DNA of 12,986 bases from Pseudomonadota bacterium (lineage in GTDB: Bacteria > Desulfobacterota > BSN033 > WVXP01 > G020346125), in NCBI GenBank assembly GCA_030608745.1, contig JAUWDQ010000049.1, positions 1 to 12,986 on the forward strand, given 5' to 3'. Positions within the stretch are counted from its first letter, which is position 1; every line of letters starts with the position of its first letter. A model generated the notes under the pieces. It was not told the DNA's origin, ran no database searches, and worked only from the letters and a program-made list of their open reading frames with translations. Position numbers and translations under genes: made by a program. This document shows, piece by piece, positions 1 to 6,738 of the stretch.

Positions 1-29
1 GGAAAATCGTAAGATCTGGGAGGGAGGCC

Positions 30-593
30 ATGCTGGGGGGAAGACGCTTCTTTATTGTTCTGTTTTTCTCCCTTATCGCCCTTGGCTCACCCCATGGTTA
101 CAGCAAATCCATCGGTGAGATCTGCGCGGAAAAGGATATCGTCCCCTCTCAGGCCAGCATCGTCGTCATAAAGGCGAAACGAAAACTTTTTTTCTATTTA
201 GATGAGAAGTTTGTAAAGACATATCCCGCGGTTTTTGGGAGAAACTACAGCAAACAGAAGCTTTATGAAGGGGATAAATGTACGCCCGAGGGTATCTTCC
301 GAGTTGTGTCGAAATGGGTCCATGAAGAGTGGTCGAGGTTTATCCTGCTTAATTACCCGACATGGGACGACGTGAAAAGGCATCAAAAGGCCTGCTCTGA
401 GGGGTTAATCCCCCTGAGGGAGGGCAGATGTGTCGGCTTGGGAGGGGGGATAGGGATTCACGGAACCCACTCCGAGGCCCTTAATCGTGTAAAAATCGAT
501 TGGACGGACGGCTGCATCTCCCTTTTCAACCGAGATATAGAGGAGTTCTTCCCCTATCTTGAGAAAGGGGATCTGGTTTTTATATTCCCTTAG
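30..593 (+). CDS. YkuD-type L,D-transpeptidase, exported
   Basis: The 187-residue protein carries a YkuD/ErfK catalytic signature near its C-terminus. His144 lies in IHGTHSEAL and Cys162 in DWTDGCISLF, which is the His-(x)n-[ST]xGC pattern of L,D-transpeptidases. Such enzymes form or remodel 3-3 peptidoglycan cross-links, or attach or remove lipoproteins, in the periplasm. The DWTDGCISL form resembles the short YafK/ErfK-like members rather than the large LysM-bearing ones, and no LysM or PG-binding domain is present. Residues 1-25 form a typical signal peptide: basic GRR, a hydrophobic run, then a cleavage region near GYSKS. The ATG is preceded by GGGAGGG at 18-24, five bases upstream. It stands alone before a 166-nt gap. 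The family call is firm; the precise physiological substrate cannot be read from sequence. Confidence 0.93.
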   Translation: MLGGRRFFIVLFFSLIALGSPHGYSKSIGEICAEKDIVPSQASIVVIKAKRKLFFYLDEKFVKTYPAVFGRNYSKQKLYEGDKCTPEGIFRVVSKWVHEEWSRFILLNYPTWDDVKRHQKACSEGLIPLREGRCVGLGGGIGIHGTHSEALNRVKIDWTDGCISLFNRDIEEFFPYLEKGDLVFIFP

Positions 594-759
594 TGGGGGA
601 TTATGGGGAATAGAGTCAACGGAAGGGTGGTTACGTCTTCCTTATTTCGTCGGCATGAGGAGATTTGTCCTATGACATTAAGATTTCAGGGAGGTACCCG
701 TTTATTCCATCATGGGTGGTTTCCTCTTGGGGATGAATTTTAAGACAAAGGAGGGTGAC

Positions 760-1215
760 ATGAGGTTGGATACTTTTGAGGATATTGTCCAACAAGCCAT
801 TAGAAAAGAGGCCGATGCCGCGATGTTCTATCAAATGGCCAGTGAAAGAGCCAAGCCGGGCATGAATAAGATGTTCCAGGAACTAGCGGAGGAGGAACGG
901 GGTCACAAGAGAATGCTGGAAGAATTGGATACGGCGAAGCTGAGGAGTTACGAATTCCGTGAAATGCCCGATTTGAAAATCAGCGAGTATTTAGAGGATA
1001 TCCCTTATAGCAGGGATATGGATTATCAGGATATTCTCCGGTATGCAATGAAGAGCGAGGAGAAATCCCGTAACTTCTACCTTCGATCTGCAGAGAGGTG
1101 CGGGGATCCGGACCTAAAAAAGTTATTTCAGATGTTGGCCCAAGAGGAAGCCAAACACAAGCTAAAGTTTGAGAAGATGTACGAGGATGATGTGTTGGAA
1201 TCCACTAAGTATTAG
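760..1215 (+). CDS. Ferritin-like (rubrerythrin-type) diiron protein
   Basis: The 151-residue protein has two four-helix-bundle half repeats, each with Glu then ExxH. These are Glu17 and E46RGH49, then Glu99/Glu100 and E129AKH132, the diiron ligand set of the rubrerythrin/ferritin-like superfamily. No C-terminal rubredoxin CxxC domain is present, so this is an erythrin-only form. Family members act in peroxide or oxygen detoxification or iron handling in the cytoplasm of anaerobes. The start at 760 is chosen because AAGGAGG (748-754) lies directly before it; an in-frame ATG at 712 has no ribosome binding site and adds 16 unlikely residues. The protein ends at TAG with no operon partner. Function beyond diiron protein is inference. 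Confidence 0.9.
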   Translation: MRLDTFEDIVQQAIRKEADAAMFYQMASERAKPGMNKMFQELAEEERGHKRMLEELDTAKLRSYEFREMPDLKISEYLEDIPYSRDMDYQDILRYAMKSEEKSRNFYLRSAERCGDPDLKKLFQMLAQEEAKHKLKFEKMYEDDVLESTKY

Positions 1216-1297
1216 GGGTAATGGGATAATCGCATTGCAAATGAAGGGCAATGTTCGTGGAGATAGCAAAGCTCTCACCTTGGGGAAGATATGGCCA

Positions 1298-1326
1298 TTG
1301 ACATTTTATCACCAAATGGGTAGCTT
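1298..1326 (+). promoter_or_regulatory. Weak candidate promoter for trpS
   Basis: A perfect -35 TTGACA (1298-1303) is followed at 17 bp by TAGCTT (1321-1326), a poor -10. It lies 170 bp before the trpS start. No T-box core motif is visible in the leader. Confidence 0.35.
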
Positions 1327-1495
1327 AATTTCATTATAAGGGGATGAAGGGGCCGTGAAGGTTTTCTTGCTGCGGGGGATTATTGATGAGATGGGCCCTG
1401 GGCCTCTTATGACGTAATTGAACGGGGCAGGAGATTCTATTGAGGCCGTGGGCGGCAGAATACCCCATGGCCTTTTTGCTCCGGGGAGTCTTAAG

Positions 1496-2473
1496 ATGAA
1501 GAGGATTTTTAGCGGAATTCAGCCAACGGGGGAAATCCATATCGGTAACTACCTCGGTGCCATCCAGAACTGGGTCTCTTTGATCGACGATTACGACTGT
1601 ATCTACTGTATTGTCGACTACCATGCCATTACCATCGACTTCGAATCCCATATGATGAAATCTCAAATCATGGAGACGGCCATTGTCAACATGGGTTGTG
1701 GATTGGATCCGGAAAGATGTTCCCTATTTGTACAATCTCATGTCCCGGAACATACGGAGTTGGCCTGGATTTTCAACTGCATTACTCCCATTGGAGAGTT
1801 GGAGCGGATGACGCAATTTAAGGATAAGTCGAAACAACATCGCCATAATATTAATATAGGGCTTTTGAATTATCCGGTGCTGCAGGCTGCGGATATTCTC
1901 CTCTACAAGGCACATTTCGTCCCCGTTGGGGAGGATCAATTTCAACATGTGGAGCTCACCCGGGAGATCGCCAGGAAATTCAACAGGAGATTTGGCGAGG
2001 TCTTTCCCGAACCCCAGGTCCTCTCACCGAATACCCCCAGGATCCTCGGGCTTGATGGAAAGAAGAAGATGTCCAAAAGCATAAATAACTACCTGGGACT
2101 GACGGAACCGGAGGACGAAATCTGGGAGAAGTTGCGAAAGGCGGTGACCGATGAAGCCAGAAAACGACGAAGGGATCCGGGAAATCCCGACAGGTGTAAT
2201 ATCTTTACCATCCATGGGGGATTTGGGAGCCGGGAAGACCTGGAGGCCATAGACCGAGGGTGCCGAGAGGCAACTATAGGGTGTGTGGACCACAAAAGGA
2301 TGCTGTATGAGGATATGATGGCCCATTTGACCCCAATTCGGAACAGGATAAGGGAGCTTCGAGGGAATATCGATTATGTAAAGGAGGTATTGGAAAACGG
2401 GGCGACGCGATGTAAGGCGATCGCCGTCGAGGTGATGGATGAGGTGAAAGCAAAAACCGGCCTTGCGCGGTGA
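1496..2473 (+). CDS. trpS: Tryptophanyl-tRNA synthetase
   Basis: This class Ic aminoacyl-tRNA synthetase charges tRNA-Trp. The 325-residue length from the chosen start is normal for bacterial TrpS. The HIGH-type motif is H15IGN18 within SGIQPTGEIHIGNYLGA, and K191MSKS195 is the ATP-binding loop. Other family hallmarks are present (NYPVLQAADILLY, VPVGEDQFQHVELTREIA). The start is ATG 1496, preceded by CGGGGAG (1482-1488); the reading frame stays open upstream to a TTG at 1418, but those 26 residues precede the universal N-terminus KRIFSGIQPTG and are not conserved in the family. The gene ends in TGA, so TGA is a normal stop codon in this genome. It converges on the small minus-strand gene that ends at 2492. 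Confidence 0.97.
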   Translation: MKRIFSGIQPTGEIHIGNYLGAIQNWVSLIDDYDCIYCIVDYHAITIDFESHMMKSQIMETAIVNMGCGLDPERCSLFVQSHVPEHTELAWIFNCITPIGELERMTQFKDKSKQHRHNINIGLLNYPVLQAADILLYKAHFVPVGEDQFQHVELTREIARKFNRRFGEVFPEPQVLSPNTPRILGLDGKKKMSKSINNYLGLTEPEDEIWEKLRKAVTDEARKRRRDPGNPDRCNIFTIHGGFGSREDLEAIDRGCREATIGCVDHKRMLYEDMMAHLTPIRNRIRELRGNIDYVKEVLENGATRCKAIAVEVMDEVKAKTGLAR

Positions 2474-2491
2474 AGCCAAACTGATCTCGAC

Positions 2492-2650
2492 CTATATCCC
2501 GTTGTAGACTCTGTCGACCATTTCCCTGAACCAATCCGGCTTCTTGATAAGGACGTAGAGGAGGATGATTACGGCGAAGGGAATAGGAATGACGGCATCG
2601 ATAATGGCAAGCAGGATTAATCCGAGAATGCATTGATTCCGAAACGACAT
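2492..2650 (-). CDS. Small two-helix-like membrane protein, 52 aa
   Basis: A 52-codon ORF reads MSFRNQCILGLILLAIIDAV, then a Pro-Ile-Pro turn, a second hydrophobic run (FAVIILLYVLI) and a basic/amphipathic tail ending in KKPDWFREMVDRVYNGI. This is the pattern of a small inner-membrane protein with a cytoplasmic KKPDWF tail. The start is bounded: an in-frame TAG lies two codons upstream of the ATG, and GGGAG sits 9 bases before it. A good promoter lies about 105 bp upstream on the same strand. I recognise the general look (short hydrophobic hairpin followed by a PxWF/DxVY tail) from conserved hypothetical proteins but cannot name a function. It is too short for many gene callers. Confidence 0.72.
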   Translation of the reverse strand: MSFRNQCILGLILLAIIDAVIPIPFAVIILLYVLIKKPDWFREMVDRVYNGI

Positions 2651-2760
2651 GGCCTAAAACTCCCACGATCAGGTGAGCGAGGAGTTGGGATTCGATGGCC
2701 ACCATGTCTGCCCTGGTGCTTAAATCGCTCCATCGCCCCTTTGAATGCAATGATGAGACG

Positions 2761-2789
2761 ATTATAAGGAATTGATTCCCTCAAGACAA
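2761..2789 (-). promoter_or_regulatory. Sigma70-type promoter for the 52-aa membrane protein
   Basis: On the minus strand, TTGTCT and TATAAT are separated by exactly 17 bp. The predicted transcript has a leader of about 105 nt before the ATG at 2650. It diverges from the receiver-gene promoter. Confidence 0.65.
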
Positions 2790-2867
2790 CCCTCCTCTAA
2801 CCGAAGAAAACGGTGTGATTCATGGAAGGGGAGGTAAATTGGGGGATTTATCATCCAAAACGATGTT

Positions 2868-2896
2868 TTGGCTTGATTTCATATGGGAGTTATGAT
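2868..2896 (+). promoter_or_regulatory. Promoter of the receiver gene
   Basis: TTGGCT (2868-2873) and TATGAT (2891-2896) are separated by 17 bp. The predicted transcript starts near 2903, downstream of the in-frame ATG at 2822, so that ATG cannot be the translation start for this promoter. This supports GTG 2939. Confidence 0.6.
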
Positions 2897-2938
2897 ATCG
2901 TATATAAAAACGAAAGTGTCCCTACAGGGGAGTTGGGC

Positions 2939-3307
2939 GTGAAGAAGATATTGGTGGTGGAAGACGATGAGAGCCAGCGAATTTTATACCACGACGAATT
3001 GGCCGAAGCTGGCTACGAGGTGATACTGGCTGCTAATGGGAGGGAGGCGTTGAAGCAACTGGATGTGGAAACGCCCGACTTGATCATACTGGATATCGTT
3101 ATGCCCGTGATGGATGGAATGGAGACAATCGGCAGGATTATAAGAGAGCATAGGGAAGTTCCCATCATTTTGAATACTGCCTATTCGAGTTACAAGGACG
3201 ACTTTATGAGCTGGGGTGCCGAGGCCTACGTGGTTAAATCGGCCGATTTGGGGGAGCTAAAGGCAAAGGTGCGAGAGGTCCTTGGGGAATCGGGAAATCA
3301 TCCCTGA
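2939..3307 (+). CDS. Single-domain response regulator (CheY-like receiver)
   Basis: The 122-residue protein is a complete receiver domain with no output domain. The acidic pair is Asp9-Asp10 (VVEDDE), the phospho-acceptor is Asp52 (LIILDIVMPVMDG), the switch Thr is Thr80 (ILNTAYS) and the conserved Lys is Lys100 (YVVKSADL). It would be phosphorylated by an unlinked histidine kinase and act through protein contacts. The start is GTG 2939, placed by GGGGAG (2927-2932) six bases upstream, by the promoter at 2868-2896, and by the fact that KKILVVEDD is the usual receiver N-terminus. The longer frame from ATG 2822 adds 39 unrelated residues. No kinase gene is near, so its pathway is unknown. Confidence 0.92.
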   Translation: MKKILVVEDDESQRILYHDELAEAGYEVILAANGREALKQLDVETPDLIILDIVMPVMDGMETIGRIIREHREVPIILNTAYSSYKDDFMSWGAEAYVVKSADLGELKAKVREVLGESGNHP

Positions 3308-3358
3308 ACAAATTGAATAGAATCCAAGAGGCGCAGACCGACACCTTTGAGGGCGCTG

Positions 3359-3904
3359 TTAAGGCGTGTAGATCACGGCGATGAATCTGGCGGGTTTGTC
3401 CCCCAAATTCCTCAGTTTGTGGCTTATGGCTGAATTGAAATGGAGGCTTTGGCCCTTTGTGAGGACGTTTTTTTCCTCTCCAACCATCATCTCCACTTTG
3501 CCCTCCAATACGTAGATGAATTCCTCGCCTTCGTGGTGATAATCAACACCCATGTGTTCTTTTCGGGGATCTACGGTCACGAGGAAGGCCTTTAAATGCT
3601 TGGTTTCGGCTCCTGGAGTAAGGGTTTGATAGGCATATGCCTCGGTCCGGACCAGGAAGCTCTTTCTCCTTTGCTCTTCAGAAGCCTTCTGTTGGTCAGC
3701 AGAAAGGAAGGTGCCCGATTCCACGGAGAATGCCTTTGCAATCTGAATAATTGCCGAAACCGGCGGGATCACCTGTCCCTTTTCGATTTTCTTGAGATAT
3801 TCGGAACTGTATCCCGTCTCATTGGCCAGCTGTTTCAGGGATAGGCCCGTTTTCAACCGTAATTTCTTCATCCTTGATTCAAAGGATTCCTTAGGTCTCG
3901 GCAT
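3359..3904 (-). CDS. XRE-family regulator with C-terminal cupin domain
   Basis: The 181-residue protein joins an N-terminal helix-turn-helix (about residues 10-67; LSLKQLANETGYSSEYLKKIEKG) to a C-terminal cupin barrel (about 100-181). The cupin has the metal/ligand motif H123HEGEEFIYVLEG and a later His162 (SAISHKLRN). This architecture is typical of small-molecule-responsive repressors or activators that sense an amino acid, polyamine or other small ligand through the cupin. The start ATG follows a G-rich ribosome binding site (GGGGGGGAG). A near-consensus promoter lies upstream, with an inverted repeat overlapping its -35 box, suggesting autoregulation. The targets are not evident; the divergent DUF2007-like gene is one candidate. 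Confidence 0.93.
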   Translation of the reverse strand: MPRPKESFESRMKKLRLKTGLSLKQLANETGYSSEYLKKIEKGQVIPPVSAIIQIAKAFSVESGTFLSADQQKASEEQRRKSFLVRTEAYAYQTLTPGAETKHLKAFLVTVDPRKEHMGVDYHHEGEEFIYVLEGKVEMMVGEEKNVLTKGQSLHFNSAISHKLRNLGDKPARFIAVIYTP

Positions 3905-3949
3905 CTCTCCCCCCCAATAGGAAATCCAAGGAGATGGATATTACGCCTG

Positions 3950-3978
3950 ATTATACGAATATCGGCAGGACGTTTCAA
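3950..3978 (-). promoter_or_regulatory. Near-consensus promoter of the XRE-cupin gene
   Basis: On the minus strand, TTGAAA and a perfect TATAAT are separated by 17 bp. The predicted leader is about 40 nt. Confidence 0.78.
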
Positions 3979-4003
3979 CTCAAAAATGCTTTTGCGCTGA
4001 GTT
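3977..4003. promoter_or_regulatory. Inverted repeat, possible operator
   Basis: AACTCA (3977-3982) and TGAGTT (3998-4003) form an inverted repeat, with an inner CAAAA/TTTTG pair (3981-3985 and 3990-3994). It touches the -35 box of the XRE-cupin promoter, where a regulator could block polymerase. The role is inference. Confidence 0.35.
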
Positions 4004-4059
4004 TTCCTTAGCTTTGTAGTATAGTAATATCATTTTAGATTGGTTTTTTCCAAAGAAGC

Positions 4060-4335
4060 ATGTGGAGTCGATTCTTGGGCAATTTCGTCAAGATCTTTGT
4101 TGTAGAGAATAAATTCGAGGCCGATTTGGTCTCCCAGTCCCTGCAGGAAGAGGGAATTCCCGTAATGTTAAAAAGATTCTCCGATACAGCCTATGATGGT
4201 CTCTACATTCCCCAAAAGGGGTGGGCCGCTGTCATGATCCCGGAGGAATTTAAGACCATGGGAGAAAGGGTGGTGGTCGAGTTCGAGGAGGCATTTAGGA
4301 AGAGAGGGGGAGTGGGCGACAAAATGAGGAAATGA
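4060..4335 (+). CDS. Small DUF2007-like (putative signal-transducing) protein
   Basis: The 91-residue protein has the pattern of the DUF2007 family: an N-terminal strand (KIFVVENKFEADLVSQSLQEEGIPVML), a variable loop, then a second strand-helix ending WAAVMIPEEFKTMGERVVVEF. These ferredoxin-fold-like domains bind no known ligand and are often called putative signal-transducing proteins. It starts at ATG 4060; the only nearby ribosome binding site is a weak AAAGAAG, and TTG 4075 is an alternative start. It lies upstream of archease and rtcB, but a 196-bp fold-back repeat and a separate promoter intervene, so co-transcription with them is not required. The family assignment is from recall of the pattern only. 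Confidence 0.6.
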   Translation: MWSRFLGNFVKIFVVENKFEADLVSQSLQEEGIPVMLKRFSDTAYDGLYIPQKGWAAVMIPEEFKTMGERVVVEFEEAFRKRGGVGDKMRK

Positions 4336-4355
4336 AGTCAATTATTTTTCCTAAA

Positions 4356-4551
4356 CGAACACCGCTGTCCCTTCGCTTCCGTGCTTCCGAAGTGACCCTC
4401 TCGGAGTTCGCAGGTGGGGAATACTTACCCCTTCCAGCCTCTAAAGGGCTGGTCTTCCCCTTTCCTTCGACTGCGCCCAGGACAAGCTCTGCTCACCCTC
4501 GATGGGTGCCCCACTTCTCCAGCAAATTACGCTCATGGACAGCGGTGTCCG
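4356..4551. repeat. Fold-back (MITE/REP-like) element with 15-bp terminal inverted repeats
   Basis: CGAACACCGCTGTCC (4356-4370) and its inverted copy at 4537-4551 match at 14 of 15 positions, including 12 consecutive. Nested inside are further inverted pairs: GTGGGG/CCCCAC (4414-4419/4509-4514), GGGGAA/TTCCCC (4416-4421/4455-4460) and CCAGCC/GGCTGG (4434-4439/4447-4452). The whole can fold into a long branched hairpin. CTA occurs just outside both ends (4351-4353, 4552-4554), a possible short target duplication. It has no transposase. The open frame across it (4332-4688) is not coding in appearance. Confidence 0.65.
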
Positions 4552-4583
4552 CTAGAAACTCGGGAAACTCCAAATTAAAAAGA

Positions 4584-4612
4584 TTGACGCGGATCAGGGC
4601 GAGATATACAAT
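4584..4612 (+). promoter_or_regulatory. Strong promoter of the archease-rtcB operon
   Basis: TTGACG (4584-4589) and TACAAT (4607-4612) are each 5/6 matches and are separated by exactly 17 bp. Transcription would start near 4619, giving a leader of about 25 nt to TTG 4645. Confidence 0.75.
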
Positions 4613-4644
4613 TTTTTATACCATTGGAGGATGGAGAAGGTTCA

Positions 4645-5070
4645 TTGGGCAGAGGGAAGAAGTTCAGGTTTTTGAATCATACCGCTGATTTGGGGATCCT
4701 TGTTTATGGCAGGGACTTAGAGGAGTTATTCAGCAACGCTGGGGAGGTCTTCTTCAATATCATTACGGATTTGCAAAGGGTAAGGGAGAGCACGGAGAGG
4801 ATCATTCGAGTCGAAAGTCCGAATTTGGAGGATTTGATGGTTCATTGGTTGGGGGAATTACTCTACATGCATGATGTGGATGGCCTCCTTTTCAAAAGTT
4901 TTTCCATCGATGAACTTCGCGATGGATCGCTGAAGGCGAGGGCGAGGGGAGAAGCATTTGATGAGGGACGCCATGTCATTAAGACGGAGATCAAGGCGGT
5001 GACGTACCATCAAATCCAGGTGAAAAAGGACAAGAGGAGGTGGAGTGCGAGGATCATATTCGACCTTTAA
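4645..5070 (+). CDS. Archease, activator of RNA ligase RtcB
   Basis: Archease is a small cytosolic chaperone-like cofactor that promotes guanylylation and multiple turnover of RtcB. From TTG 4645 it has 141 residues, the normal family length. The signature KKFRFLNHTADLGILVYGRD lies at the N-terminus, and the second conserved block GEAFDEGRHVIKTEIKAVTYH lies toward the C-terminus, containing acidic metal-site residues. TTG 4645 is chosen because AGAAGG (4635-4640) is four bases upstream and the promoter start site is near 4619. TTG 4624 would be almost leaderless. ATG 4631 with a good GGAGG is in a different frame and stops after 14 codons. The gene is followed 35 bp later by rtcB, the classic partner pair. 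Confidence 0.93.
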   Translation: MGRGKKFRFLNHTADLGILVYGRDLEELFSNAGEVFFNIITDLQRVRESTERIIRVESPNLEDLMVHWLGELLYMHDVDGLLFKSFSIDELRDGSLKARARGEAFDEGRHVIKTEIKAVTYHQIQVKKDKRRWSARIIFDL

Positions 5071-5105
5071 GGAGTGAAGGAAATCCAAGGAAAGGAGTAG
5101 GAAAG

Positions 5106-6560
5106 ATGTCGGAAGGAAGCCACATAAAAATTCAGAAGGTAGACGATCACCGGTGGCGTATTCCCCGGGAGGGAAAGATGCGGACCGATGGCCTCGTTTA
5201 CGCCAATGAGAGGATGATTGCCGATATCCGGAAGGACCAAAGCCTCGTCCAGGTATCAAATGTTGCGTGGCTTCCGGGAATCGTGGGGAACTCCTTGGCG
5301 ATGCCGGATATCCATTGGGGGTATGGGTTTCCCATTGGCGGAGTAGCGGCTTTCGATCTGGATGAGGGAATCATTTCGCCTGGGGGGGTGGGATACGATA
5401 TCAACTGAGGCGTGCGGCTTATGCGCTCAGGTTTGAGCCGCAAAGATGTCTCGGGACGCATAAAGGAATTGGTGGAGGCCCTTTTCAGGAATATCCCATC
5501 CGGGGTGGGGTCACAACGGAAGGACCTCAAGTTGAACCGAGAAGAGGAGAGGAAGGTCTTCGTGAAGGGAGCCCGATGGGCGATTGAGAATGGCTATGGT
5601 TTGTGGGAAGATTTGGAACACATCGAGGAGAAAGGAGCGATAGAGGGAGCGGACCCACGCGCCGTTTCGGAAAGGGCCTTCGAGCGAGGACGTGCACAAT
5701 TGGGGACCCTTGGATCGGGTAATCATTTCGTGGAAGTGGGTTACGTGGCCGAGATATACGATGAAAAATTGGCCGATACACTCCGGCTGAAGGAGGACGG
5801 GGTAACCGTTATGGTTCATACCGGATCAAGGGGGTTAGGGCACCAGGTGTGCGATGATTATATCAAGGTTATGCTCCAGGCGGCGGGAAAATATGGAATC
5901 GAATTACCCGATAGACAGCTCTGTTGTGCCCCGATTGCCTCCGATGAGGGCAGGCGTTACTGGGCTGCCATGGCCTGTGCGGCTAATTTCGCCTTTGCGA
6001 ACCGGCAGATGATTACCCACTGGGTCAGGAAGACCTTTGAGCGGGTGATGAGGATGGGTCCCAAGCGGCTCCAGTTGGACCTCATCTATGATGTCTGTCA
6101 TAACATCGCTAAATTCGAAGACCACGAGGTCGATGGGCACCGAAGGAGAATCTGTGTCCATAGGAAGGGGGCGACTCGCGCTTTCCCACCAAACCATACC
6201 GATATACCAGGAGATTATCGAGACATCGGTCAACCCGTTTTGATCCCCGGAGATATGGGAAGGTGTTCCTATGTGCTGGTAGGAACGGAGAAAGCATTTA
6301 CCGACACCTTCGGTAGCACGTGCCATGGCGCAGGCAGGGTAATGAGCCGACACCAGGCAAAGAAAGCCGCCAAAGGAAGGGTCATTTCCAGGGAATTAGA
6401 GGACAGGGGAATAATCGTTCGATCAGCAGGAAGGGCCACCATTGTTGAGGAAATGTCCGAGGCGTATAAGGATGTTACCGAAGTAGTGGATGTGGTTGTT
6501 CATGCGGGGATCAGTAAAAAGGTGGCGAAGCTCGTTCCCATGGGCGTAATCAAGGGATAG
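5106..6560 (+). CDS. rtcB: RNA ligase RtcB with UGA-encoded (selenocysteine) metal ligand
   Basis: RtcB joins RNA 2',3'-cyclic phosphate or 3'-phosphate ends to 5'-OH ends using GTP and Mn2+, in tRNA splicing or RNA repair. Read through the in-frame TGA at codon 101 (5406-5408), the protein has 484 residues, the usual length. The first part ends SPGGVGYDIN, the TGA follows, and GVRLMR continues in the same frame. In RtcB this position is the invariant metal-binding Cys. The other site residues are present: Asp98, Asn206-His207 (GSGNHF), His238 (VMVHTGSRG), His332 (YDVCHN) and guanylylated His407 (CHGAGR). Start ATG 5106 follows AAAGGAG (5091-5097). Its activator archease lies just upstream. 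TGA as Sec is favoured by the exact Cys position, the intact downstream frame and a hairpin after the TGA. A nonsense pseudogene or a sequencing error is the alternative. Confidence 0.93.
5419..5445 (+). promoter_or_regulatory. Candidate bacterial SECIS hairpin in rtcB
   Basis: After the TGA, GCUCA (5425-5429) pairs with UGAGC (5434-5438) around a GGUU tetraloop (5430-5433). Below a single bulged C (5439), UGC (5422-5424) pairs with GCA (5440-5442); past an A-A mismatch two more pairs follow (U5420-A5444, U5419-G5445). The loop begins 21 nt after the TGA and opens with GGU, as in the E. coli fdhF SECIS loop recognised by SelB. An alternative fold pairs GCGGCU (5414-5419) with AGCCGC (5436-5441). 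Confidence 0.7.
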
Positions 6561-6595
6561 GGTTTTGCGATTTCAAATCTGGAGGGGTGAATTGG

Positions 6596-6628
6596 GGCGG
6601 GGAGTTTTGGGAATGCCCGCCTTTTTTT
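6596..6628 (+). terminator. Intrinsic terminator of the archease-rtcB operon
   Basis: GGCGGG (6596-6601) pairs with CCCGCC (6616-6621) across a 14-nt loop, followed directly by seven T (6622-6628). It lies 36 bp after the rtcB stop codon. Confidence 0.85.
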
Positions 6629-6738
6629 GTACCCCCGATCGAGAAAAGGGATGGAAAGGCGTAAAGGTTTGTACCAGAGGACATGGAAGAAGTGGTTTCT
6701 CATAGGGATTTCTGGGAAAGTCGCTCTTCGCTGCTCAA

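Noticed and set aside
1233..1253. Hairpin CATTGC/GCAATG after the ferritin-like gene as a terminator
   Set aside because: Only six pairs and no T-run follows.
1216..1495. T-box or leader-peptide control of trpS, including a 20-codon GTG ORF at 1355-1417
   Set aside because: No AGGGUGGNACCGCG core or terminator is visible and the short ORF has no Trp codons.
2274..2750. 158-residue minus-strand ORF overlapping the end of trpS
   Set aside because: It is a shadow of trpS for most of its length and in a different frame from the small membrane protein that fits the gap better.
4332..4688. 118-residue open frame between the DUF2007-like gene and archease
   Set aside because: It runs through the fold-back repeat and overlaps the start of archease. 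It is rich in Pro, Ser and Arg with no recognisable family, as expected of repeat DNA read by chance.
5406..5408. Genome-wide TGA recoding (to Trp or Gly) as an explanation for the rtcB TGA
   Set aside because: trpS, the receiver gene and others in the window end in TGA at their normal family lengths, and Trp is encoded by TGG.
5412..6560. Independent gene starting at GTG 5412 (RtcB C-terminal part alone)
   Set aside because: No ribosome binding site precedes it, it would lack Asp98 and the Cys ligand, and it continues exactly in frame from the upstream half. Re-initiation after the TGA remains a less likely alternative.
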